Part shown: positions 36,073 through 44,997 of the stretch, one piece after another
How positions within the stretch are numbered: the first letter of the stretch is position 1
Layout: each line of letters begins with the position of its first letter
Assembly (NCBI RefSeq): GCF_963662735.1
Contig: NZ_OY759744.1
Location: 1,716,153-1,780,152, forward strand
Reading direction: 5' to 3'
DNA: 64,000 nucleotides
Source: an uncultured Methanoregula sp.
Lineage (GTDB): Archaea > Halobacteriota > Methanomicrobia > Methanomicrobiales > Methanospirillaceae
Notes under the pieces: generated by a model
The model's database searches: none
What the model was told of the DNA's origin: nothing
Seen by the model: only the letters and a program-made list of their open reading frames with translations
Translations under genes and position numbers: made by a program

Positions 36073-37215
36073 ATGCTGGAGAACTCACCAAAGGTGAATA
36101 AGGAACCCGGGCTGTGTATGACAAAAAGGGCTGAAATTTTGAACGGCGTAGTGAATGCCCCGCGTATCATTTCGTGGAATATCACGCTCAGGTGTCCCCT
36201 GAAGTGTGCCCACTGTTATGTTGATGCAGGCGAAGAGGAAGCAGACGGAGTGCTCGGAACAAACGAGTCATTCTCCGTTATTGACCAGATCCGGCAGACC
36301 GGCAAACCGGTAGTCGTGCTGAGCGGAGGCGAACCCCTCCTCCGTGAGGATATCTATGACATCGCACGCTACGGCACAGAGCAGGGACTCCGGATGGTCA
36401 TGGGTACCAGCGGGTATCTCATAGGTGCCGCAACCGCGGTAAAACTCCGTGACGCAGGAATCCGGGCTTTGGCCATAAGCCTGGACTCGGACAACCCGGC
36501 AGTCCACGACTCGTTCCGCGGCCTTGACGGTGTATGGGCAAAAGCCGTGCAGGCCATCGGGCATTGTCGCGAAGCCGGGATTGCTGTCCAGATCAACATG
36601 TCCGTTATGCGATCGGTCATCAGCGACGTCGAAGACGTGATCGGGCTCGGGAGTTCCCTCGGGGTCCGCGATTACCAGCTCTTCTTCCCGGTACCGACCG
36701 GCAGGGCTTCGCAGATCGAACCCCGCAGCCCGGATGAATACGAGGAACTGATCCGGCAGATTCTCCTTCGTTACCGGAATTCTGATCTGAATATCCGTCC
36801 TACCTGTGCCCCGCAGTTCCGCAGGATTGCTGATGATCTTGGCATCTCCAACCCGGCATGGGGACGCGGATGCCTTGCCGGGATCACGTATTGCCGGATC
36901 TTTGCCAACGGTGATGTGACCCCCTGCCCGTACCTGCCGGTGAGCGCAGGAAATGTCCGCACAACCCCGTTTGTGGAGATCTGGAACAATTCCCCGCTCT
37001 TTGCCGCACTCCGGGATCCGGATCGTCTCACGGGAAAGTGCGGGGTGTGCAGCTACAAAACAACCTGCGGCGGGTGCAGGGCCCGGGCGTACCGGCGGGA
37101 GGATGCAGTTTCCCCGCTCTGGTGCGACGGCCTTGCAACGCCGGATCCGCTCAACGGGGAATGCTGCGGGGAAGATCCGTGGTGCCCGTATCAGCCCGGG
37201 GATGTCCCTCAATGA
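36073..37215 (+). CDS. ahbD: radical SAM heme synthase AhbD (Fe-coproporphyrin decarboxylase)
   Basis: A 380-residue radical SAM enzyme. The Cys41-x3-Cys45-x2-Cys48 cluster lies in RCPLKCAHCY, and a C-terminal SPASM-like region has CRIFANGDVTPCPYLP, CGVCSYKTTCGGC and a last Cys pair near GECCGEDPWCPY. The context and this tail fit AhbD, which oxidatively decarboxylates the propionates of iron-coproporphyrin III to heme b. ATG 36073 is used; ATG 36118 is an alternative. It overlaps the next gene (ATGA). Heme d1 maturation enzymes are related, but the linked ahbA, ahbB and ahbC favour heme b. Confidence 0.85.
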   Translation: MLENSPKVNKEPGLCMTKRAEILNGVVNAPRIISWNITLRCPLKCAHCYVDAGEEEADGVLGTNESFSVIDQIRQTGKPVVVLSGGEPLLREDIYDIARYGTEQGLRMVMGTSGYLIGAATAVKLRDAGIRALAISLDSDNPAVHDSFRGLDGVWAKAVQAIGHCREAGIAVQINMSVMRSVISDVEDVIGLGSSLGVRDYQLFFPVPTGRASQIEPRSPDEYEELIRQILLRYRNSDLNIRPTCAPQFRRIADDLGISNPAWGRGCLAGITYCRIFANGDVTPCPYLPVSAGNVRTTPFVEIWNNSPLFAALRDPDRLTGKCGVCSYKTTCGGCRARAYRREDAVSPLWCDGLATPDPLNGECCGEDPWCPYQPGDVPQ

Positions 37216-37724
37216 CAAGCTCCTTTGGGCCGGACCAGACTGACCTCGCCATACTCAACGCACTCCAGGATGATCTCCCACTCGTATCCCGGCCCTGGGA
37301 AGCAATCGCCGGCCGGCTGGGAATGAACGATACGGAAATAGTCATCCGCATGAAAAAACTGGAGGAGGCGGGGATTATCCGGGGCATATCCCCGGTCCTG
37401 GAATCCCGGCATCTCGGCCTGCATGCCGCGACACTGGTTGCTCTCCATGTACCTGAAGGGCGGGTGGAAGAGATTGCCGCCATTATCAGCAGCTATGCGG
37501 AAGTGTCGCACAATTTCCAGCGGGATCATTTCTATTCCCTCTGGTTTACGATTGCTGCGGAGGATGGAGACGGCATCCGCCGGGTGCTGGAGGATATCCT
37601 GGAAAGGACCGGGATTCCGGACCCGGATGTCCTGGACCTCCCGACTGTTACGAGGATAAAAATCGATGTGAGATTCTCATTTGTACCTGCACAATCCACG
37701 GAGATTACCCATGGACCCGACTGA
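37212..37724 (+). CDS. ahbA: siroheme decarboxylase subunit (AhbA-like)
   Basis: A 170-residue protein of the Lrp/AsnC-like siroheme decarboxylase family: N-terminal winged helix (DLAILNALQDDLPLVSRPWE), then an RAM-like fold with the signature VSHNFQRDHFYSLWFT, typical of the subunit that carries the N-x-x-R-x-H motif. It partners with the next gene to convert siroheme to 12,18-didecarboxysiroheme. ATG 37212 overlaps the ahbD stop. Which subunit should be called A and which B is assigned from the motif and could be reversed. It is an enzyme and not a transcription factor, despite the fold. Confidence 0.82.
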   Translation: MTSSFGPDQTDLAILNALQDDLPLVSRPWEAIAGRLGMNDTEIVIRMKKLEEAGIIRGISPVLESRHLGLHAATLVALHVPEGRVEEIAAIISSYAEVSHNFQRDHFYSLWFTIAAEDGDGIRRVLEDILERTGIPDPDVLDLPTVTRIKIDVRFSFVPAQSTEITHGPD

Positions 37725-38196
37725 TATTCACCTGCTCCGGGAACTGGAACGGGGGCTCCCGTTTGTCCCGGCTCCCTTTGACGAGATTGGAAAACAACTG
37801 GGCCTCAGCGGCGACGAAGTCCTTGAACGGATCCGGCACCTGAAGGAAACAGGCATCATCCGGAAATTCCGGGCCCGCATCGACCAGCGGAAGGTTGGGA
37901 TCACGGCAAATGCTCTTGTGGCGTGGAAAGCGACCGGGCCCGGTGATGACCTGGGGAAACGGCTCGCCGTATTTCCCTCGGTGACCCACTGCTATGAACG
38001 CAGGCCTGTACCGGGCAGGTGGGAGTATACCCATTATACCGTGCACCACGGGTGCAGCAAAGACCAGGTGCTGGACGAAGTGAGGTCTGTTGCACAACAA
38101 ACCGGCTGCCCGGATTACCTTGTTCTCTTCAGTACCCGCGAGTTCAAACGCGTACCGAATGTGCGGATGCTGGAGAACGGGGGGAGTGTCCCATGA
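37711..38196 (+). CDS. ahbB: siroheme decarboxylase subunit (AhbB-like)
   Basis: A 161-residue partner of the preceding protein. Winged-helix N-terminus (DIHLLRELERGLPFVPAPFD), signature VTHCYERRPVPGRWEYTHY followed by TVHHGC, and the end motif FSTREFKRV common to siroheme decarboxylases. ATG 37711 follows ACGGAG and lies inside the last 14 bases of the upstream gene; an in-frame ATG-like start at 37681 is rejected. Its stop overlaps ahbC (ATGA). Confidence 0.82.
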   Translation: MDPTDIHLLRELERGLPFVPAPFDEIGKQLGLSGDEVLERIRHLKETGIIRKFRARIDQRKVGITANALVAWKATGPGDDLGKRLAVFPSVTHCYERRPVPGRWEYTHYTVHHGCSKDQVLDEVRSVAQQTGCPDYLVLFSTREFKRVPNVRMLENGGSVP

Positions 38197-39377
38197 ACCG
38201 GATTACCCAGTGTATGCACGGGCGGGGAACGGTCAGCGGTGTGATGCGGCACCGTCACAAACCCCCGGCCGATGTGCCCAGCACCTATCTTGCATTCTCG
38301 GGCATGTACCGGCCGGTGGTCTTCTGGAATCTCACGAATCGCTGCAACCTGAGCTGCACCCACTGCTACAGCAAATCGGGACCAGGATGCACAATGGAAG
38401 GAGAACTCACGACTGCTGAGGCGCTCTGCGTCATCGATGATCTTGCGGATATGGGCGTCCCGCTCATCCTGTTCACGGGCGGGGAACCGCTGATGCGGGA
38501 GGATCTCCGTAATCTTGCGCAACACGCCAGGGATCGGGGACTCAGGATGGCACTCAGTACCAACGGAACGCTGCTCACTCCAGGCATTGCCCGCGAGATC
38601 AGGGAATGTGGGATCGAGTACGCCGGGATCTCGCTTGACGGTGCAACCGCAGAAACGCATGACCGGTTCCGGAATTCACCCGGTGCATTCGAGCAGACGG
38701 TCCGGGCATTCGCTGCCTGCAAAGATGCCGGGCTCCGTTGCGGGGTACGGGTCACGCTCACCAAAGAGAACTACCGGGAACTTGAAGCCCTGGTTGATCT
38801 TTCCCTCTCCCATGGAGCCTCGCGGTTCTGCCTGTACTGGCTCGTACCAACCGGGCGGGGGATCGATTCCTATTCCCGGCTGCAGCTGGACCGTGACGCA
38901 GTGACTGAAGCCCTCAGCCTTCTCTACCGGAAAGCAAAGGAAACGGATCCCGCTGCAATGGAATTCCTCACGGTCGATGCCCCGCAGGACTGTATCCACC
39001 TGCTTGCTTCCATGGAAAAGGACAAGTCCGATGATCTTGCCGATGCCCGCGGGCTGCTGGAATCCTTAAAAGGCGGATGCAGTGCCGGGACCCGGGTTGC
39101 AAATATCGATGCACAGGGGAATGTGTACCCCTGCCAGTTCGCCCGATCCGGAGAATTTCTTGTCGGGAATATCCGGCACCAGCCATTCAGCAGGATCTGG
39201 GCGGATTCTGCAAATCCCGTTCTCGCCCGGTTCCGGGAGAAGCAGGCACGGTTTGGCGGCCGGTGCGAAAAGTGCAGTTATCGCGATCTCTGCGGGGGCG
39301 GATGCCGGGTCCGGGCGCATGCGGTACAGGGGGATTTCCTGGCAGAAGATCCCTTCTGTTTTGTTGATGAACCGTGA
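38193..39377 (+). CDS. ahbC: radical SAM 12,18-didecarboxysiroheme deacetylase AhbC
   Basis: A 394-residue radical SAM protein. The cluster Cys51, Cys55 and Cys58 lies in NRCNLSCTHCYS just after RPVVFWNLT, the signature of AhbC. The C-terminal SPASM-like domain has ANIDAQGNVYPCQFA and CEKCSYRDLCGGGCRVRA. AhbC removes the two acetate side chains of didecarboxysiroheme to give Fe-coproporphyrin III, the substrate of AhbD. Starts in an ATGA overlap behind GGGGGGAG. With ahbD, A and B this completes siroheme-to-heme conversion in one operon. Confidence 0.88.
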   Translation: MNRITQCMHGRGTVSGVMRHRHKPPADVPSTYLAFSGMYRPVVFWNLTNRCNLSCTHCYSKSGPGCTMEGELTTAEALCVIDDLADMGVPLILFTGGEPLMREDLRNLAQHARDRGLRMALSTNGTLLTPGIAREIRECGIEYAGISLDGATAETHDRFRNSPGAFEQTVRAFAACKDAGLRCGVRVTLTKENYRELEALVDLSLSHGASRFCLYWLVPTGRGIDSYSRLQLDRDAVTEALSLLYRKAKETDPAAMEFLTVDAPQDCIHLLASMEKDKSDDLADARGLLESLKGGCSAGTRVANIDAQGNVYPCQFARSGEFLVGNIRHQPFSRIWADSANPVLARFREKQARFGGRCEKCSYRDLCGGGCRVRAHAVQGDFLAEDPFCFVDEP

Positions 39378-39390
39378 GATTCTGACTGGA

Positions 39391-39650
39391 GGTAAAATAA
39401 GCCCTGTACGGGCTCCGATTCCTGCTTTTTGATCCGGGTCTGTTCCGGAAACCCCTGTAAAAAGGTCCGTTTGTGTTCGCGTGGAAACGGGGGCAAAATT
39501 TCAGTTATTTTGTCAAATATCGGCTGAAATGCACCTCGTCTTTTGACCCTTAATGGTAATAGGATCGAGGCGTTTTTTGCCATTATGGTTACCCAAAAAA
39601 CCATCAAAAACCCTGCCAGAACGCGAATATGAAGGCCGGTTTTTCCGGGG
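39391..39650 (-). repeat. dispersed 258-bp repeat, copy A
   Basis: Read on the minus strand this copy aligns along its whole length with copies B (42515-42772) and C (53172-53417). Shared blocks include CATATTCGCGTTCTGGC, the core GACGAGGTGCATTTCA and a closing hairpin GCCC-GTACA-GGGC followed by TTATTTTA. It lies 14 bases after the ahbC stop, tail to tail. No transposase frame is present. Confidence 0.85.
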
Positions 39651-40196
39651 AGGACTTTAAACTGGAATATGAGACGATCCACAATCCTTTTAATAAATTT
39701 TTATAATTTCGTAACTCTTAATGTAAAACCAAAATTCTTTTATAAGATTTAGTGCTACTTTAATTATAATTTGTATGAAAAGGATTGCAACCCTCCGTCA
39801 GTTGAAGCAGTTCTTACCGTCCTGATGAGACCATGAACATGCCAGGGATTTTTGGAATAATGGTGATGGATATGTGAAATCGTGGGAATCCAATCAGGAA
39901 ATCTCTACAAAAAATCGCCTTAAAAAATTCAGAATATCTTTTTGCACGTCTTTTCCTAATGAAACAGGAAAACAGAATTTTTTTTCATTTTTATCACCTG
40001 ATCCTGCGATCCAATCAATAAAATCCTGCCACGAGGCCGTAACATTCCACGGGCATGCCTGTTCCGGGGAGTATCGCCATGGGTGATGCAGAGCGAAAAA
40101 TCCTGAATATATCCGGAATGTTGGTTACTGTCCCTGACTGGCAGATGTATATACAAAGCCGTGGAAGGGATGATAAGAACAAAACCGTGCACGGAT
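39651..40196. other. AT-rich intergenic region upstream of the ABC-2 operon
   Basis: About 545 bases with no convincing gene. A 16-codon frame from 39775 (MKRIATLRQLKQFLPS) is visible but unsupported. TGTATATAC (40146-40154) is a likely TATA box for the ABC gene, leaving a leader of roughly 25 bases. Confidence 0.45.
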
Positions 40197-41153
40197 ATGA
40201 ACGCGATAGAGACTGTGGGACTCACGAAATATTATGACTCGCTCTGTGCGGTCAGGGACCTGACGCTCTCGGTGGACAACGAGATCTTTGCGCTTCTCGG
40301 CCCGAACGGTTCGGGCAAAACCACCACGGTCCTGATGCTCACAACCCTCCTGAAGCCCACGTCAGGAAAAGCCACGGTCTGCGGCCACGATGTCTCCCGC
40401 GAAGGGGATGGGGTACGAAAAAAACTGAGCTACGTGCCGCAGGAGATGGCAGTCGATATCCGTCTGACCGGCCGCGAGAACGTGATGTTCTTTGCCAAAC
40501 TGTACGGCATCCCGGACCGGGACGCCCGGGTGGACGAAGTCCTCGCCATCATGGAACTCACGGACCGGGCAGATGATCTGGTAAAGAATTATTCCGGGGG
40601 TATGCGCCGGAGGCTCGAACTTGCCCAGGCTCTCGTGCACGAGCCCGAAGTACTTTTCCTGGACGAGCCCACGATTGGACTCGATGTTGCTGCGAGAAAG
40701 AAGATCTGGGAGCATATCCGGCAACTGCGCAAACGCGGGATGACCATTTTTGTTACCACGCATTACATGGACGAGGCGGACCAGTTCTGCGACCGGGTCG
40801 GGATCATCAGCAAAGGGAAGATCATGGCGCTCGGCGCTCCTGCCGAGCTCAAAGCCCGGCTGATGAAAGATGTGGTAACCGCCCGGATCTCCGGCCCGTT
40901 CGTCCCGCCCGAAATTGGGGGCATCCGGTTCATTGGCCGGAGCGGGGACGAGGTTTCTTTTACGGTCGACAATGGCAGAGAAGCCCTGCCACTTATCGCA
41001 CAGGCAATTACAACTGCCGGCACCCCCCTCCATGCTCTCTCCCTGCACGAACCGACCCTGGACGATGTATTCCTGAATGCTGTGGGGAACCAGGAAGAAT
41101 CGCATAATTTCGACGACCACCGGTTCAGGGCCATGCTGCGGAGACGGAAATGA
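40197..41153 (+). CDS. ABC-2 transporter ATP-binding protein (DrrA type)
   Basis: A 318-residue ATPase: Walker A LGPNGSGKTTTV, signature NYSGGMRRRLELA, Walker B EVLFLDEPTIGLD, H-loop VTTHYMDEAD, and the C-terminal regulatory extension seen in drug or polyketide exporters. ATG 40197 is preferred to an upstream in-frame start because it is the correct distance from the TATA element at 40146. The permease overlaps it (ATGA). The cargo is unknown; its neighbour nikR does not prove a metal substrate. Confidence 0.9.
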   Translation: MNAIETVGLTKYYDSLCAVRDLTLSVDNEIFALLGPNGSGKTTTVLMLTTLLKPTSGKATVCGHDVSREGDGVRKKLSYVPQEMAVDIRLTGRENVMFFAKLYGIPDRDARVDEVLAIMELTDRADDLVKNYSGGMRRRLELAQALVHEPEVLFLDEPTIGLDVAARKKIWEHIRQLRKRGMTIFVTTHYMDEADQFCDRVGIISKGKIMALGAPAELKARLMKDVVTARISGPFVPPEIGGIRFIGRSGDEVSFTVDNGREALPLIAQAITTAGTPLHALSLHEPTLDDVFLNAVGNQEESHNFDDHRFRAMLRRRK

Positions 41154-41875
41154 AGAGCGTCTGGTACTACATGGAACGGGACATGCTCAAGTGGTCACGG
41201 AGCAGGATTGCGGTAATTACCCTCATGATCATGCCGGCTGCCTGGCTGATCTTTGTCGGGCTTGCCCTGCCCGTCACCTTCACGGGCAACTACCTCGACT
41301 TCATCACGCCAGGAATTCTCGTCATGACCATGCTCGCCTCCTCCCTCCAGGGCGGGGCGCTCCTGATGTTCGACAAGATCCTCGGGTTCCTCAACAAGTT
41401 CCTGGCCCTCCCCTCGCCCCGGGAGAGCATTCTCTTTGGCAAGATCCTGTTCATGACGATACGGGGCGTCCTCCAGGCAACGATCATTTTTCTCGTCGCG
41501 ATCCTTCTCGGGGCAACTATCCTCTCGCCGGCCCAGTACATCCTCATCTACCTGATCCTGATCCTCTTTGGTATCCTTCTCTCGGGCCTTGCTGCAACGG
41601 TCGCACTCTACCTTGAAGATCACGACACCTATACAGCAGTCAACACGCTCATCTCGATGCCACTCTTCTTTACGTCGAGTGCCCTGATGCCCTACAGCGT
41701 GATGCCCCCCTGGCTCCGGACCATTGCCTCCGTGAACCCGCTCAGTTTTGCCATCGATGCGATCCGGTCAGTGGAAGCAGGACATATACCGTTCTTCCAG
41801 ATTGGGATTCTCGTTGTACTCGGAGTTGTCGTACTGACGATCTGCGTCCAGGTATTCCGGCGAGTGACCGTATAG
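41150..41875 (+). CDS. ABC-2 transporter permease (DrrB type)
   Basis: A 241-residue permease with six helices. Conserved ABC-2 features are the pattern FITPGILVMTMLASSLQGGALLM and the late motif LFFTSSALMPYSVMPPWLR, where the Pro-rich turn precedes helix 6. It works with the ATPase immediately upstream to export a hydrophobic or lipid-like substrate. Starts in the ATGA overlap. Followed by nikR after 169 bases. Confidence 0.9.
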   Translation: MKSVWYYMERDMLKWSRSRIAVITLMIMPAAWLIFVGLALPVTFTGNYLDFITPGILVMTMLASSLQGGALLMFDKILGFLNKFLALPSPRESILFGKILFMTIRGVLQATIIFLVAILLGATILSPAQYILIYLILILFGILLSGLAATVALYLEDHDTYTAVNTLISMPLFFTSSALMPYSVMPPWLRTIASVNPLSFAIDAIRSVEAGHIPFFQIGILVVLGVVVLTICVQVFRRVTV

Positions 41876-42015
41876 ATATCCGGTACGAGATCCGGGCCGG
41901 GTGAAAAACTCCGGCCTGAAGTGAACCGGGTTTCCCGGAACAAGTTTTCAATTCACATTTCTGCATACCAAGTAACACTCTCCGGACATTTTTTCAAAAC
42001 ATTAAAAACCTATCA

Positions 42016-42028
42016 ACAATGATATTGT
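42016..42028. promoter_or_regulatory. palindrome in the nikR leader, possible operator
   Basis: ACAAT-GAT-ATTGT is a perfect inverted repeat located 17 bases before the nikR ATG and downstream of an AT-rich element ATTAAAAACC (42001-42010) that could serve as a TATA box. It is well placed for autoregulation by NikR, although it does not resemble the E. coli site. Confidence 0.4.
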
Positions 42029-42044
42029 CCTTATTGGTGAGTAA

Positions 42045-42461
42045 ATGGACGACGATCTCTCCCGCATTGGCATATCGCTCCCGAAAAACCTGCTCGACCG
42101 GTTCGATGAAATCCTGAACTACCGGGGGTATTCGTCGCGCTCGGAAGGTATCCGCGATGCAATCCGCACGTACATCACGTATTACAAATGGATGTCCGAT
42201 GTCAAAGGCGAACGCGAAGGTGTCATCACCATGGTCTACGACCACGAGCAGCGCAACCTCCTCTCCGCCATCACCGAGATTGAGCATGAATACCACGATA
42301 TCATCAAGGCCTCCCTCCACTCCCATGTGACTCACGAACGATGCCTTGAAGTGATCCTGGTCCATGGCGACGGAGCCCAGCTCAAGTCCCTTGCAGAGAA
42401 ACTGATGTCCCACAAAGGCGTCGAGTCGGTAAAACTGACAACGATATCGATTGAAGAATAA
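42045..42461 (+). CDS. nikR: nickel-responsive regulator NikR
   Basis: A 138-residue regulator. An N-terminal ribbon-helix-helix (RIGISLPKNLLDRFDEIL, then GYSSRSEGIRDAI) binds DNA. The ACT-like C-terminal domain keeps the square-planar Ni site: His81, His92, His94 and Cys100, with the E. coli spacing of 11, 2 and 6 residues. Start ATG 42045 follows GGTGA. It probably controls one or more of the nearby CbiM/NikM importers in response to Ni. It stands alone between the ABC-2 pair and repeat copy B. Confidence 0.93.
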   Translation: MDDDLSRIGISLPKNLLDRFDEILNYRGYSSRSEGIRDAIRTYITYYKWMSDVKGEREGVITMVYDHEQRNLLSAITEIEHEYHDIIKASLHSHVTHERCLEVILVHGDGAQLKSLAEKLMSHKGVESVKLTTISIEE

Positions 42462-42514
42462 ACTGAGCCGGCCGGATAGTTGTCCGGCATCGTTCATCAT
42501 CCCTTTTTAGCGAC

Positions 42515-42772
42515 CCCCGGATAAACCGGCCCTCATATTCGCGTTCTGGCCGGGTTTTTGATGTTTTTTCGGGTAACCATAATGGTAAAAACCACCTCGA
42601 TTCTATGACCATCAAGGGCCAAAAGACGAGGTGCATTTCAACCAATTTTTGACGAAATAACTGAAATTCTGCCCCCGTTTCCACACGAACACAAACGGGC
42701 ATTTTTACGGGGATTTCCGGAATGGACCCGGATCAAAAAACAGGAATCGGAGTCCGCACAGGGCTTATTTTA
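42515..42772 (+). repeat. dispersed 258-bp repeat, copy B
   Basis: Same orientation as copy C and inverted relative to copy A. It starts 53 bases after nikR and ends 21 bases before the convergent cbiZ stop. The terminal hairpin is GTCC-GCACA-GGGC, kept by a G-T pair, then TTATTTTA. The inner CCTCG...CGAGG stem is also kept. Confidence 0.85.
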
Positions 42773-42793
42773 ATGGTACCCCAAGTCTTGCTA

Positions 42794-43969
42794 CTATCTG
42801 CCATTTACCGGTTTGTGGATACCGGAAGGAATTGCCCGTATAACCAATTCAGATACCGCTTCGTTAAGATACTGGAGGATTACTTCCTGTGCAGGTTTAA
42901 ATTCCTTTTCTTCCCCAAAAATAATTTCAAACTCACAACTGTTCTCGATTAACCGGCGGACAACTGTCTTTGCTTCACGCCCGGGCAGTAAATTCCATTC
43001 CGCTTCATCAACAATGTGGAGGATTGCAGCGATCAATGCAACAAGTTCCGGTTCCTGTGCTTTTTTCCGCAAACATTTCATGAAACGTTCTTTTGACAGG
43101 GTGCCCATAATCATCGCTCCATGTCGTGCCACCGCTGCATTCCAGATCTCCTCTCCCGTGATGCCAAACCGGGAGAGCCGCACCAGCACGTCCCGCTGCG
43201 ATGCGGGGGAGAGACCGGTCTCCATCTCAAGTGCAGCGTGTGTTGCCTGAATTACGGCCCGACCGATCAGCTCCCCGAGTTTGGAATGCTTGCCGGTATT
43301 CGTAAGATGACGGGATGAACCGGGATCCGCGACGATGACGATCATGTCCGTCCCGGACCCGGTGGCGATACCGGTTGAGTAAATGCTCCGGGCCATTAGC
43401 TGCTGGAGGGCGGCAGTCTTTGCCTCGGTAGCAGTCATTACTGCTCGTGTCATGGCATACTCAGGAAGATCGGCATCAATGAGGAGGATAGTGTTGATCG
43501 TACCTCCGACCGGCCCGGCAGGGTCGCCATTCTCGTAGTATGATGCGGGGTCACCGGCCCTCCCGCCATTCCTGGCGATTCCGGCAGTCACGATCGCCGT
43601 GACCGAGAGCTCCCGGAACGACTCCGTGACAACGGCCGTGTTTTTCATCTCAGCCCGGGTGATAAGACCGGTAGCGGTTTCCGGGTCCAGCCGGAGGTCC
43701 CGTGCAACACGTTCGAGATACTGCTGCACGCTCCCGTCGCCGGCATGGCAGACTTCGCAGGCCTCAAGGGAGATCTGGTGGTTGAAGACTGCGTTGAGGT
43801 CTTTGCGATATCCCCCGTTCAGCCACGAGGTGGAAAGCACGTTCCGCCGCAAGGGAAAACTGAGGGCAACAGAATTTTCTGAGCGCTCAATCGTCTCTCC
43901 CCCGGCAAGGCAGACAGGTCGCTTCAGGAGCAGCTGGATTTCGTCACATGGCATGATCGACTCCGTCAT
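42794..43969 (-). CDS. cbiZ: adenosylcobinamide amidohydrolase CbiZ
   Basis: A 391-residue CbiZ-type enzyme of corrinoid salvage. It cleaves the aminopropanol arm of imported adenosylcobinamide or pseudo-B12 to adenosylcobyric acid, which archaea then rebuild into cobamide. Conserved stretches: LSTSWLNGGYRKDLNAVFNHQ, truncated here to its core SWLNGGYRKDLNAVFN, then TAIVTAGIARNGGRAGD and GTINTILLID, then TDMIVIVAD. The length is larger than stand-alone domains, in line with archaeal full-length proteins. ATG 43969 overlaps the stop of btuF (ATGA), so it ends the B12-import operon. Confidence 0.9.
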   Translation of the reverse strand: MTESIMPCDEIQLLLKRPVCLAGGETIERSENSVALSFPLRRNVLSTSWLNGGYRKDLNAVFNHQISLEACEVCHAGDGSVQQYLERVARDLRLDPETATGLITRAEMKNTAVVTESFRELSVTAIVTAGIARNGGRAGDPASYYENGDPAGPVGGTINTILLIDADLPEYAMTRAVMTATEAKTAALQQLMARSIYSTGIATGSGTDMIVIVADPGSSRHLTNTGKHSKLGELIGRAVIQATHAALEMETGLSPASQRDVLVRLSRFGITGEEIWNAAVARHGAMIMGTLSKERFMKCLRKKAQEPELVALIAAILHIVDEAEWNLLPGREAKTVVRRLIENSCEFEIIFGEEKEFKPAQEVILQYLNEAVSELVIRAIPSGIHKPVNGR

Positions 43970-44994
43970 CTCCTCACGATAATCATCCCTGCGACAAGCC
44001 CGGATAGTGCAGCAAAAACCGTGAACCCGGGAGTTTTTGCAGCAGATGTGGCTACGCTCTCGGCTTGCGATGCGGTATGCGTGCCGTTCACCGTACGGAT
44101 GATCCGGGCAACCTGTTCCACGGCATCGACAATCCTTGGGCCGGACCGGCTGATGAGATCTGCATTCACTGCATATACCTGGTGGATTTTCACCGCCGAC
44201 AACGACGCATACTGCGGATTGTGCATAAACGCATCGAGGATTACATCTTTTGCCGATGCATCCATGCCGTCGCCCTCGTTAACCAGGATAATATCCGGAT
44301 TTTTCATCAGGAATTCTTCGAGAGATACCGTGCCCCACCCGTTCCGGTCGGCAAAGGCATTCACTCCGCCGGCATGAACGATCACATCATTCTGGAGGGT
44401 ATCGTTACCGCTCACGTAAAGCGGATCGTGCCAGACTACGTGGGCAACGGTCGGCCTCCGGGATGGAAGCGTATCGAGAGCAATGGTAGAGAGGCGATCC
44501 GACAGATTTCCGGCCAGTTGATCCGCCCGTTGTCCAGTGCCGGTGATCATCCCGACCATGCGGATATCCCGTAATACATCACCGATGTTGCGGGGCGCAA
44601 CGACCACAACGGTCCGGCCCAGCCCCCGCAGCCGGCTTACGGTTTCCCGCGGAGTGATGTCAGATGCAATAATGAGGTCCGGCCTGCTCGCTGCTACTTT
44701 CTCAATGCTGATGGCAGAGTAACTCCCGATCCGGGGGATATTGTTCACTTCCGGGGGATAATTGCAGACATCAGTCACCCCGACCATCCGGTCAAGAAGG
44801 CCGAGTGCGGCAAGGATCTCGGTATTGGACGGAGCCAGCGAGACGATACGCCCCGGTGTCGTGTTCAGGGTGACCGCCATACCCGCATCATCAGTTACGG
44901 TTATCGCAGCTGCCGGCAGGATGCAGAGGGCAAGTACGATTGAGAGGCCCACGATGACCGGGACATATTTTTTTGGGATGTGCTCGGGATTCAT
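43966..44994 (-). CDS. btuF: cobalamin-binding protein BtuF with C-terminal PGF-type anchor
   Basis: A 342-residue extracytoplasmic solute-binding protein: N-terminal signal (about residues 11-30, VPVIVGLSIVLALCILPAAA), a BtuF/FepB fold with RIVSLAPSNTEILAALGL and AHVVWHDPLYVSGNDT, and a C-terminal TPGF tripeptide followed by a hydrophobic helix and Arg-Arg. That tail is the archaeal PGF-CTERM sorting pattern, so the protein is probably processed and lipid-anchored on the cell surface by an archaeosortase. It supplies cobamides to BtuCD. Confidence 0.9.
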   Translation of the reverse strand: MNPEHIPKKYVPVIVGLSIVLALCILPAAAITVTDDAGMAVTLNTTPGRIVSLAPSNTEILAALGLLDRMVGVTDVCNYPPEVNNIPRIGSYSAISIEKVAASRPDLIIASDITPRETVSRLRGLGRTVVVVAPRNIGDVLRDIRMVGMITGTGQRADQLAGNLSDRLSTIALDTLPSRRPTVAHVVWHDPLYVSGNDTLQNDVIVHAGGVNAFADRNGWGTVSLEEFLMKNPDIILVNEGDGMDASAKDVILDAFMHNPQYASLSAVKIHQVYAVNADLISRSGPRIVDAVEQVARIIRTVNGTHTASQAESVATSAAKTPGFTVFAALSGLVAGMIIVRR

Positions 44995-44997
44995 TGA

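Noticed and set aside
37038-37211. N-terminal extension of the first siroheme decarboxylase subunit
   Set aside because: It overlaps the Cys-rich end of ahbD in another frame; the ATGA start at 37212 gives the normal length.
39775-39825. A 16-codon frame MKRIATLRQLKQFLPS in the AT-rich gap
   Set aside because: Too short, no Shine-Dalgarno and no conservation evidence.
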